A stretch of DNA of 64,000 nucleotides. Origin: Polynucleobacter sp. Adler-ghost (GTDB lineage: Bacteria; Pseudomonadota; Gammaproteobacteria; Burkholderiales; Burkholderiaceae). Below the pieces are notes generated by a model. That model worked only from the letters and a program-made list of their open reading frames with translations, was not told the DNA's origin and ran no database searches. Below, piece by piece: positions 33,209 to 40,579 of this stretch. Position 1 is the stretch's first letter, and the number at the start of each line of letters is the position of its first letter. The position numbers and the translations under genes are program-made. The stretch is from contig NZ_CP061320.1 in assembly GCF_018688495.1 (NCBI RefSeq), positions 1,274,586 to 1,338,585 of the forward strand. The letters are read 5' to 3'.

Positions 33209-34393
33209 ATGAGTATTCGCCCCTTAGATGGCATCACTGTAGTTTCCCTAGAACACGCTATTGCCGCCCCTTTTTGCACGCGCCAATTAGCTGATTTAGG
33301 TGCGCGTGTTATTAAGGTTGAGAGGCCTGGTGCCGGAGACTTTGCCCGCGCCTATGATGAGCGCGTCAATGGCATGTCCTCTCACTTTACTTGGGTCAAC
33401 CGCTCCAAAGAAAGCTTGACCTTAGATCTCAAACAAGAATCTGCGCTAGCAGCACTGAAGATGCTACTCAAAACAGCTGACGTCCTAGTACAAAATTTGG
33501 CGCCTGGTGCCGCAGCACGCATGGGACTGACTGCAGAGCTCTTGCAAAAAGACAATCCGGGTTTGATTTTGTGCGACATCTCAGGTTATGGAAATAACGG
33601 CCCTTATCGTGACAAAAAGGCTTATGACCTGTTGATTCAAAGTGAAGCTGGGTTCTTATCTGTTACCGGCACACCAGAAACTCCTAGTAAAGCAGGTAAC
33701 TCGATTGCTGATATTGCTGCAGGCATGTATGCGTACACCAATGTACTGGTGGCACTATTACAGCGGGGTAAGACTGGCAAGGGATCTACGATTGATGTTT
33801 CTATGCTCGAGTCTTTGGGTGAATGGATGAGTTATCCACTCTATTACGCTTATGAGGGTGCAACACCCCCTCCTCGCAATGGTGCATCTCATGCCACGAT
33901 CTATCCTTATGGGCCATTTAAAGCTGGTGATGGCGGCACTATCATGCTGGGATTACAAAATGATCGTGAGTGGGTTTTATTCTGTGAAGTGGTACTTGAA
34001 AATCTAACCCTCGCCAAAGATGAGCGCTTTGATAAAAACTTCAAACGTAATGAAAAGCGCGATGAATTACTCTCCATCATTGATGCGTGTTTTAGCAAAC
34101 TCACTACCGAGCAGGTCATAGCAAAGCTAGATAAAGCTCAAATCGCCAATGCCCGACTTAACGATATGCAGGGTTTATGGAATCACGATCAACTCAAAGC
34201 TCGCGAGCGCTGGGTACAAGTCGGGTCACCGGTAGGTCCCATTCCAGCAATGCTTCCGCCTGGTAGCAATAACAGCTTCGACTACCGCATGGATGACATT
34301 CCTGCGGTGGGGCAGCATACCGAAGCAATCCTATCTGAACTTGGTATTGCCGCAACTGAAATTAAGGTGATGCGCAGCCAAGGGGCGATTTAA
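33209..34393 (+). CDS. Class III CoA-transferase (CaiB/BaiF family)
   Basis: A 394-residue family III CoA-transferase, which moves CoA between two carboxylic acids through aspartyl-CoA anhydride intermediates. It opens IRPLDGITVVSLEHAIAAPF, the family signature; the catalytic Asp is probably in GNSIADIAAGMYAYTN about 167-182. The N-terminal Rossmann region RVIKVERPGAGDFARAYDE about 33-51 is standard. Paired with the acyl-CoA dehydrogenase, it probably activates an organic acid before dehydrogenation. It overlaps the convergent cardiolipin synthase gene by four bases. Donor and acceptor are unknown. Confidence 0.9.
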   Translation: MSIRPLDGITVVSLEHAIAAPFCTRQLADLGARVIKVERPGAGDFARAYDERVNGMSSHFTWVNRSKESLTLDLKQESALAALKMLLKTADVLVQNLAPGAAARMGLTAELLQKDNPGLILCDISGYGNNGPYRDKKAYDLLIQSEAGFLSVTGTPETPSKAGNSIADIAAGMYAYTNVLVALLQRGKTGKGSTIDVSMLESLGEWMSYPLYYAYEGATPPPRNGASHATIYPYGPFKAGDGGTIMLGLQNDREWVLFCEVVLENLTLAKDERFDKNFKRNEKRDELLSIIDACFSKLTTEQVIAKLDKAQIANARLNDMQGLWNHDQLKARERWVQVGSPVGPIPAMLPPGSNNSFDYRMDDIPAVGQHTEAILSELGIAATEIKVMRSQGAI

Positions 34394-35865
34394 AGTAGAG
34401 GTGATGCTAAGTGTGCTGCGTTCTCTAGCAAGACGCGCCAACGTGGTCGCTTAGCCCAACTTACCGGATCAACTAAATCCGATTGCGCTAAGTAGGATTC
34501 AATCAGGGTCTCTAGCTTGGCACAAAACTCATTGTTGTAGACAATTAAACTGATCTCAAAATTGAGGCGCAAGCTGCGCTGATCAAAATTGACTGATCCA
34601 AAAATTGCCACTTGCTGATCAATTAGCAAACTCTTGGTATGCAATAAACCACCATGAAATTCAGCGATATTGACACCCGCATCCATCAGGTCAGCATAAA
34701 AGCTATGGCTACTCCAGGCGACTAAGGCTGAATCGTTCAATTTAGGAACAATTAAAGTGACCTTCACACCACGACCAGCTGCTGCCATCAACGCCTGAAT
34801 CAAGCCATCATCTGGACCAAAGTAAGGCGTGGTGATGATGAGCTCTTTGCGTGCATCCATGATGGCGGAGAGCAATACCTGATACAAGATGTCATCGCGA
34901 TATACCGGACCGGAAGAAAACTCTTGGGCAAGTACTCGCCCCTCAATCGGAGTGGGAGTGGGAGCCACAGCATTAAAGTGGGTAATCTTCGGATTGTCGA
35001 CACTCCAGTCAAAAGAGAATGTCAGCTCAAACTGAGATGCAACCGGGCCTTCAATTCTGACCATGGCATCCACCCACTCCCCCACACCGGAGTCTTGCTT
35101 AAAACTGCGTGGATCGACCATATTCATACTGCCAGTCCAAACCACGGTGTTATCGATCACAAATATTTTTCGATGTAGCCGGAGATCCGCACGACGAAAT
35201 TGAAAGCGTCCAATTTGAATTGGCAATGCCTCAGTGACTTGAATGCCAGCATTTCTAAAGCGATTAGGCCAGCTGGATTTAAACCAATCTTTACTTCCCA
35301 ATGAATCTAGTAACACCTTACAGGCTACACCCCGTTTAGCCGCCGCAATTAAGGCCTCGCCAACGCGATCAGCATCACCACCTAAGGCCCAAATATAAAA
35401 CTCCAAATGCAGTGATTTTTTTGCCTGGTTAATTTCGTCAATGAAATGCTGCAAAATCTCAAGTGAGCTGGTAAACAACTCTATCTTGTTACCAGCAATC
35501 ACGGGGGATCCGTTTTTGGATTCAGCTAATAAGCTAAGAGCCCTGCCTTCGATAGGTAGTTGTAGCTTATCAGCTTGATAGTGCTTGCGCATTTCTGCTG
35601 TGATGGCCGCATATTCCTTATCCATCCGAATAATTTTTCTCGTGAGTTTACGACCTACAGGGCGCTCACCAATCAGGATGTAGAGACTGATACCTAGAAG
35701 CGGAAACAAGACCACAATCAAAAACCATGCAATCGCAACACCGACTGGTCTTCTGACGGAAATTAATCTAAATCCAAACAGAATCACAATGACCGCATGA
35801 ACTATGGGGACCCAAATTAAAGAGAATCCAAAAATAGATCCTAATAAATAATTTAATATGCTCAT
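34390..35865 (-). CDS. Cardiolipin synthase (phospholipase D family)
   Basis: A 491-residue membrane enzyme. Two N-terminal helices (about 8-30 and 38-62) anchor it. Two PLD catalytic motifs are complete: HRKIFVIDNTVVWTGSMNM about 232-250 and HTKSLLIDQQVAIFGSVNFD about 412-431. It condenses two phosphatidylglycerols to cardiolipin and glycerol. The architecture is that of ClsA rather than ClsB, since ClsB lacks the two N-terminal helices. Its start overlaps the stop of the upstream endonuclease/phosphatase-family gene, recalling the E. coli clsB-ybhP arrangement. Confidence 0.92.
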   Translation of the reverse strand: MSILNYLLGSIFGFSLIWVPIVHAVIVILFGFRLISVRRPVGVAIAWFLIVVLFPLLGISLYILIGERPVGRKLTRKIIRMDKEYAAITAEMRKHYQADKLQLPIEGRALSLLAESKNGSPVIAGNKIELFTSSLEILQHFIDEINQAKKSLHLEFYIWALGGDADRVGEALIAAAKRGVACKVLLDSLGSKDWFKSSWPNRFRNAGIQVTEALPIQIGRFQFRRADLRLHRKIFVIDNTVVWTGSMNMVDPRSFKQDSGVGEWVDAMVRIEGPVASQFELTFSFDWSVDNPKITHFNAVAPTPTPIEGRVLAQEFSSGPVYRDDILYQVLLSAIMDARKELIITTPYFGPDDGLIQALMAAAGRGVKVTLIVPKLNDSALVAWSSHSFYADLMDAGVNIAEFHGGLLHTKSLLIDQQVAIFGSVNFDQRSLRLNFEISLIVYNNEFCAKLETLIESYLAQSDLVDPVSWAKRPRWRVLLENAAHLASPLL

Positions 35866-36614
35866 ATGATTTCCAGTTCAGCAGTAATACCTAGATGATC
35901 TGAGAGCTTCAACCATTCATGCAAAACTGCTGCCGAATGAATCTTCAAGCCTCGTACATAAATTCGGTCCATTGAAAGCATGGGCTTCACACTGGGAAAG
36001 GTTTTTGCAGGAGCACCTGTAAGTACCTCAAAAACCTCTTGAAAACCAGCGGCACGCATCGGGGCGCTAACACGATTACGCCAATCGTTAAAGTCACCCG
36101 CCACAATAGTGGGTCCACCCTCTGCAAGAAAATCAATGTAGCGAATAATTTCATCTAATTGACGCTCTCGCCCCCTCTCAAATAAAGCTAGATGCACACA
36201 AAAACAATGGATCGGCGTTGAATTTCCTTCTAGCTGGGCAACGCTATGGAGCAAGCCTCGCCTCTCGAATCGATAGGCAGAGATGTCGTAGTTTTCACCT
36301 TTACGCAATGGCCTCTTTGAAAGGATTGCGTTGCCATGATGGCCGTCTGGATACTCAACATTTTTACCGTAGTGCCAATCATGCCAAAAGTCTTCGGATA
36401 AAAAATGGGTAAGCTCTGTTAGTGGCCATTGGCTAAATCTCCTAATCCGCCCACGATGCTCTTGTTGCAGCTCTTGTAAAAATAGCAAGTCTGGATGATG
36501 ACTGCGCATTTTTTGACGCAACTCATAAATAGTGGATTTTCTGTGCAAGGGTGATAGCCCCTTGTGGACATTCATAGTCATGATGCTAAAGCGACCTAGC
36601 ACTTGTGTCATCAA
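35862..36614 (-). CDS. Endonuclease/exonuclease/phosphatase-family protein (YbhP-like)
   Basis: A 250-residue EEP-fold hydrolase. Motifs are TMNVHKGL about 13-20, DLLFLQELQQEHRG about 42-55 with the metal-binding Glu, VAGDFNDWR about 185-193, and a C-terminal SDHLGITAEL with the catalytic Asp-His pair. Such folds cleave phosphodiesters in nucleic acids or lipids. The adjacency to cardiolipin synthase is conserved in E. coli (ybhP with clsB), which points to phospholipid-related phosphodiesterase activity. It overlaps both neighbours by four bases, so the three genes form one tightly coupled operon. Confidence 0.87.
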   Translation of the reverse strand: MMTQVLGRFSIMTMNVHKGLSPLHRKSTIYELRQKMRSHHPDLLFLQELQQEHRGRIRRFSQWPLTELTHFLSEDFWHDWHYGKNVEYPDGHHGNAILSKRPLRKGENYDISAYRFERRGLLHSVAQLEGNSTPIHCFCVHLALFERGRERQLDEIIRYIDFLAEGGPTIVAGDFNDWRNRVSAPMRAAGFQEVFEVLTGAPAKTFPSVKPMLSMDRIYVRGLKIHSAAVLHEWLKLSDHLGITAELEII

Positions 36615-36856
36615 AACTGTCCTGCAGCACGCTGCCGTCGCACGCGTGCTAAATAGATTTCACCCTCGACTAAATCCTGACACTGCATACATTTATTACA
36701 AATGGATGCCTGCTCGCGTAAGTCATCAATCGAGTCAATTGGATGAGTATCGAGATATTCGCGCAGATCAACATCGAGAACCTCATTACAGAGGCAAATG
36801 ACTTCAGCCATGAGTTCAAAAAGGGGAAATTGTTTGCATTCATGCCATTTTGCCAT
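36611..36856 (-). CDS. Small cysteine-rich protein in the cls operon
   Basis: An 81-residue protein beginning MAKWHECKQFPLFELM. I chose ATG 36856; the frame extends to a TTG at 36895 but that would overlap the divergent tupB start. Six cysteines are present, including ICLCNE and the cluster ICNKCMQCQDLV, suggesting a zinc or Fe-S site. The middle (VDLREYLDTHPIDSIDDLREQ) is acidic and helical. The stop overlaps the ATG of the YbhP-like gene by four bases, so it leads the cardiolipin synthase operon. I do not recognise the family. Confidence 0.65.
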   Translation of the reverse strand: MAKWHECKQFPLFELMAEVICLCNEVLDVDLREYLDTHPIDSIDDLREQASICNKCMQCQDLVEGEIYLARVRRQRAAGQF

Positions 36857-36870
36857 CCCCTTGCTAGAAT
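36842..36870 (+). promoter_or_regulatory. Candidate promoter giving a leaderless tupB transcript
   Basis: An extended -10, TG-C-TAGAAT (36862-36870), has a -35-like ATGCCA (36842-36847) 17 bases upstream. The expected transcription start, about seven bases after the -10, is at or next to the tupB ATG (36878). No Shine-Dalgarno sequence precedes the ATG, which agrees with leaderless translation. The promoter overlaps the start of the divergent cysteine-rich gene. Confidence 0.45.
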
Positions 36871-36877
36871 CTAGCCC

Positions 36878-37573
36878 ATGTTGACGACCTTTCAAGATGC
36901 TTTCAGACTACTTTTGCATTTAGATGCAGGGGTCATTGGCATTGTGCTGGTCTCACTTCAGGTCAGCTTGAGCGCATTGATCCTCGGCACCATACTAGGA
37001 CTACCAGTTGGTGCCCTATTGGCCACAGAGGAATTTAAGGGTAAACAAACAATTACACTGATCTTAAACACCCTCATGGGCGTTCCAACTGTGATTATTG
37101 GTGTCATTGTGTATCTACTGCTATCGAGGACAGGGCCTTTAGGAGTATGGGGCTGGCTATTTACACCCAAGGGCATGATCCTGGCCCAAACACTGCTCAC
37201 AACCCCCCTAATTGCCGCCCTGAGCCGCCAAATCCTAGAGGATTCTTGGAGAATTCATCGGGATGCTTTCATGGCACTTCGCTTACCCAAGCTTTCCACC
37301 CTGAAGTGGCTTTTATGGGACTGCCGCTTCTCCCTCACCATTGCCATCCTTGCTGGACTCGCTAGAGCGATATCCGAAGTGGGGGCCGTCATGATCGTCG
37401 GCGGTAATATCGATCAATCTACTCGTACCATGACAACAGCAATTGCCCTAGAAACTAGCAAAGGCGATCTCCCCTTAGCACTTGCTTTGGGTATTGTTTT
37501 GCTTGGCATTGTTTTGTTGGCAAACCTCTTTACATTTGTAGTTCGCCAAATTGCGGAGCGTCGCTATGGTTAA
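36878..37573 (+). CDS. tupB: Tungstate-type ABC transporter permease
   Basis: A 231-residue permease with about five to six helices. The opening VLVSLQVSLSALILGTILGLPVG and the coupling region AFMALRLPKLSTLKWLLWDC about 130-149, followed by ARAISEVGAVMIVGGNI about 162-178, match TupB/WtpB-type oxyanion permeases; AISEVGA is the EAA-loop element. Its stop overlaps the ATPase start by eight bases. No receptor gene (TupA) lies nearby. Tungstate or molybdate import would serve the formate dehydrogenase encoded immediately beyond and the Mo hydroxylase at 19.6-24 kb. Confidence 0.88.
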   Translation: MLTTFQDAFRLLLHLDAGVIGIVLVSLQVSLSALILGTILGLPVGALLATEEFKGKQTITLILNTLMGVPTVIIGVIVYLLLSRTGPLGVWGWLFTPKGMILAQTLLTTPLIAALSRQILEDSWRIHRDAFMALRLPKLSTLKWLLWDCRFSLTIAILAGLARAISEVGAVMIVGGNIDQSTRTMTTAIALETSKGDLPLALALGIVLLGIVLLANLFTFVVRQIAERRYG

Positions 37574-38276
37574 TCATTCTGAACAATTCCAGCAATTTAT
37601 TGAGTTCAAAGACGTCATTGTCAAAAGTGATGGACGCATCATCTTGGATATCCCTCATGCAGTGATTCCTGCAGATCGAATTTGCGCTTGCATTGGCCCT
37701 AATGGCGCCGGCAAAACAACCTTCCTCAAATTAATAGATGGCTTAATCAAGCCAGACTCGGGCACCGTTAATCACTCAAGCGGCCCCATTAAATCGTCTC
37801 TGGTATTGCACCATACGCCAATGATTAAAGCCTCAGCACGAACGAACATGTCGATGGTGACAGACTCAGATCCCTCAATTTCTTCTATTGCTATTGATGC
37901 GGTGATGGAGCAGATCGGCTTAAGTCACCTTGCCAATAGTCCTGCGCACAAACTTTCGGCAGGTGAAAGACAAAAACTTTGCTTAGGTCGAGTTATTTTG
38001 CAAAAACCCAACTTGATACTGCTTGATGAACCTACGGCTAATTTAGATCCGAACACGACAGAACAAGTCGAAGAGATCATTCGCCAATTTAAGTGCCAAG
38101 GCTCTGATGTCATCTTTACATCTCACCAACTTGCACAAGTACAAAGAATTGCGGAATACATCATCTTCATTGATCAGGGCCAGATAAAAGAAAAGGGACC
38201 CGTAGGTCCCTTCTTTGCCAATCCCCAGACACAAGCAGCTAAACGCTACTTACATCAAGAATTACTCGTCGACTAA
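37566..38276 (+). CDS. tupC: Tungstate-type ABC transporter ATPase
   Basis: A 236-residue ATPase. I start it at ATG 37566 (MVNHSEQFQQFIEFKD), with GGAG seven bases upstream inside tupB. Walker A is GPNGAGKTT about 46-54, the signature is LSAGERQKLCLG about 129-140, Walker B is LILLDEPTANLD about 148-159 and the switch His is in FTSHQLAQ. The protein is shorter than ModC and lacks its C-terminal molybdate-binding domain, as expected for TupC. The stop abuts the stop of the convergent gene with no base between them. Confidence 0.87.
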   Translation: MVNHSEQFQQFIEFKDVIVKSDGRIILDIPHAVIPADRICACIGPNGAGKTTFLKLIDGLIKPDSGTVNHSSGPIKSSLVLHHTPMIKASARTNMSMVTDSDPSISSIAIDAVMEQIGLSHLANSPAHKLSAGERQKLCLGRVILQKPNLILLDEPTANLDPNTTEQVEEIIRQFKCQGSDVIFTSHQLAQVQRIAEYIIFIDQGQIKEKGPVGPFFANPQTQAAKRYLHQELLVD

Positions 38277-38546
38277 TTACTTGGCTGCTGGTGCCGCAGC
38301 TACAGGAGCAACAAACGGTGGCGGAGCTACACAAGCTGCGGGAGCTGGTGTACCAGCAACCCTGAAGCGATCAGCCACTCTATTTTGAGCTTGACATAGC
38401 TGGAATGCACCCATTCTGTCGCCATAGGCAGTCTTGGCTTTTGCCAAAGCTGCAGCCTCTTGAGCCTCAGGTGTCAACGGAGGCAAGGCAGCAAATACAG
38501 CTGCGCTTGCGAGTGAACAGAATGTGAGAGCGATGATTTTTTTCAT
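38277..38546 (-). CDS. Small exported protein at the end of the fdh operon
   Basis: An 89-residue protein with a signal peptide (MKKIIALTFCSLASAAVFA). I chose ATG 38546 because AAGGA lies seven bases upstream; an ATG two codons earlier is possible. The mature part has LTPEAQEAAALAKAKTAYGD about 24-43, two cysteines (LCQAQ and AACVAP) that could form a disulfide, and a Pro/Ala-rich tail (PPPFVAPVAAAPAAK). It starts ten bases after the cytochrome subunit gene, so it is co-transcribed with formate dehydrogenase. No function is recognised; a periplasmic accessory role is a guess. Confidence 0.65.
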   Translation of the reverse strand: MKKIIALTFCSLASAAVFAALPPLTPEAQEAAALAKAKTAYGDRMGAFQLCQAQNRVADRFRVAGTPAPAACVAPPPFVAPVAAAPAAK

Positions 38547-38556
38547 AGCCATGTCC

Positions 38557-39612
38557 TTATTTATTAACTTTGTCGTACCAGAGCTCATGGTGCTCTTTAG
38601 CCCAAGTAGCATCAACATAGCCAGTCATCATGCCATCCGATGAGCCTTGCATACCGATAGAACCAATGTAAATGTGGCCCATTGCCATTGCAGTCATCAA
38701 GATAGAGGCAGAGCTATGAACGATGTTGGCTAACTGCATGGTGCCACGGAGATACTGCACGTCCATGAACGGTACGATCATATCGAGCACGAATCCTGAA
38801 GCTGAGATAGTTAAGCCTAGTACAACCATACCAAACCAGAACCAGATTTTTTCACCCATATTGAAGAAGCCTGCAGGTGGGTGCTTACCGGTCAATGCAC
38901 CGCCAAGCGTCATCAACCAGGTAAGGTCGCCCTTGCCAGGAATGTTGCGAGTGGCAAACAGCAAGAAGAAAATCACAACGCTCAAAGTAAACAATGGGCC
39001 AGAGTAGTTATGAATATTCTTGCAAATCATCAAGAATGATCCGTAAGCCGCACCACCCATCAAAGGCATTGCAAAGTACTTACCCCACAAAATCAACATA
39101 CCGGTTAAGGCTAAGCCGATAAAACTGGCAGCCATTACCCAGTGCGTGAAGCGCTCAAAACCATTGAAACGCTTGATTTTTTGACCCGACATAGGAGCGT
39201 GAAGCTTGATTGGACCCTTGACCAAGAACAGAGCAGCAATACCAAAGAAGGCAATTGCTAGAATCCAAGCACCGTAAACAGTGATGACACCATTACGAAT
39301 CAAACGCCACTGTTGACCAGCGCGCTGAATCAACACACTAGACTCTTTATCAGGAATGCTGACATAGTTATAAGGGTCGCTGTTCGCGGTATCCCAAATA
39401 GCACCTTCCTTAGGCGCCGTATTTGCGGGTTGCGATTGCGCTTGGGTACCCTTTGAAATCTCGTTGAGATTCTTTGGGAAATCAATTCCGCTTGGGCTAG
39501 GCAGAGGCGGCATTGCTGCACGTTCTGCCAAGGCAACGCCACTTAAAAGACTTAGCGAGACACCAAGAGCTAAAGCCCAGGAGCGACTGACACTAATAAA
39601 TGATCGATTCAT
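38557..39612 (-). CDS. Formate dehydrogenase gamma subunit (cytochrome b)
   Basis: A 351-residue membrane cytochrome b556-type subunit that passes electrons from the beta subunit to quinone. It begins with a cleavable signal (about residues 1-29, ending VALA) and a periplasmic region of about 80 residues, then a helix near 111-132 and the FdnI-type four-helix core. Haem-ligand histidines are seen in NGFERFTHWVMAASFIGLAL about 149-168, KNIHNYSGP about 198-206 and, near the C-terminus, NIVHSSAS with GHIYIGSIG. The N-terminal extension is typical for the longer FdhC/FdoI group. Confidence 0.93.
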   Translation of the reverse strand: MNRSFISVSRSWALALGVSLSLLSGVALAERAAMPPLPSPSGIDFPKNLNEISKGTQAQSQPANTAPKEGAIWDTANSDPYNYVSIPDKESSVLIQRAGQQWRLIRNGVITVYGAWILAIAFFGIAALFLVKGPIKLHAPMSGQKIKRFNGFERFTHWVMAASFIGLALTGMLILWGKYFAMPLMGGAAYGSFLMICKNIHNYSGPLFTLSVVIFFLLFATRNIPGKGDLTWLMTLGGALTGKHPPAGFFNMGEKIWFWFGMVVLGLTISASGFVLDMIVPFMDVQYLRGTMQLANIVHSSASILMTAMAMGHIYIGSIGMQGSSDGMMTGYVDATWAKEHHELWYDKVNK

Positions 39613-39659
39613 ACAAATATCCTTAAACGTTTTCGTTTTATTTATTGTTGTTTAACTGA

Positions 39660-39896
39660 TCACTTAGCGCGTGAATATTCAGATTGACCCTGATTGCGCT
39701 TGTTAATCGCTTCTGTCCAACTAGCTTGATCTCCAGGCTTCCATCCCTTAGTCATAAACCCATTGTCAGCACCCATATAGGGTGCGACATCTGGACGCTT
39801 AGCTGCATAGGCTGCAACTTCAGGTGGTTCAGAGCATGCGGATAAGAGCGTACCTGCTGCCAGAGCAATAGCGAGAGTTTTGAAATTCAATTTCAT
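39660..39896 (-). CDS. Small lipoprotein of the formate dehydrogenase operon
   Basis: A 78-residue lipoprotein. I begin it at ATG 39896 with AGGAG seven bases upstream; a longer frame overlaps fdh beta. The lipobox is LLSAC, giving a lipidated Cys at residue 21, followed by a soluble part of about 57 residues containing RPDVAPYMGADNGFM and KPGDQASWTEAINKRNQGQS. It overlaps the beta subunit stop by four bases and precedes the gamma subunit, so it is probably a membrane-tethered accessory to the periplasmic complex. I know of no assigned function. Confidence 0.75.
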   Translation of the reverse strand: MKLNFKTLAIALAAGTLLSACSEPPEVAAYAAKRPDVAPYMGADNGFMTKGWKPGDQASWTEAINKRNQGQSEYSRAK

Positions 39897-40552
39897 GATT
39901 TCGCTCCTGGAATTTTGGCAGCTGGTGTTGGGGCTGGAGCTGGTGAGCCGGCAGGACCATAAGCAGTTGACCAACCGAAGATGTCATTGCTTGGATATCT
40001 ACCATTCGCTTCGCGCACTGAAACGCGTTTGGCGTAAATACTAGAAATCACGTCGCCATCTCCACCAATCAATGCTTTGGTAGAACACATCTCTGCACAT
40101 AAAGGCAACTTACCTTCAGCTAAGCGGTTACGGCCATATTTTTCAAACTCAGCAACGCTACCGTTGGCTTCTGGGCCGCCACTACAGAATGTGCACTTGT
40201 CCATTTTGCTGCGAACACCGAAGGCGCCCTTGCTCAAGAACTGAGGTGCACCAAATGGGCAGGCAAAAGAACAATAGCCACAGCCAATGCAAATATCTTT
40301 GTCATGCAAAACCACACCTTCGTCGGTACGGTAGAAGCAATCCACTGGGCAGACAGCCATACAAGGCGCATCTGAACAGTGCATACATGCAACTGAAATA
40401 GACTTTTCTTTGCCGACGATACCGTCGTTAACCGTAACTACACGGCGACGGGTAATACCCCAAGGCACTTCATTGTCGTTTTTACAAGCAGTAACACAGC
40501 CATTGCACTCAATGCATCGTTCTGTATCACATATAAATTTCATTCTTGCCAT
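39893..40552 (-). CDS. Formate dehydrogenase beta subunit (4Fe-4S, FDH3 type)
   Basis: A 219-residue ferredoxin-like subunit with four [4Fe-4S] cluster motifs: CDTERCIECNGCVTACK about 8-24, CMHCSDAPCMAVCPVDC about 56-72, CIGCGYCSFACPFGAP about 87-102, and a further set with CTFCSGG and CAEMCSTKA about 118-150. It carries electrons from the catalytic subunit to the cytochrome b subunit. It is shorter than E. coli FdnH/FdoH and lacks the C-terminal transmembrane anchor, as in the FDH3 group. The C-terminus is Pro/Ala-rich. Confidence 0.94.
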   Translation of the reverse strand: MARMKFICDTERCIECNGCVTACKNDNEVPWGITRRRVVTVNDGIVGKEKSISVACMHCSDAPCMAVCPVDCFYRTDEGVVLHDKDICIGCGYCSFACPFGAPQFLSKGAFGVRSKMDKCTFCSGGPEANGSVAEFEKYGRNRLAEGKLPLCAEMCSTKALIGGDGDVISSIYAKRVSVREANGRYPSNDIFGWSTAYGPAGSPAPAPTPAAKIPGAKS

Positions 40553-40579
40553 TGTGTTCTCCTGACTTTATTTTTTAAC

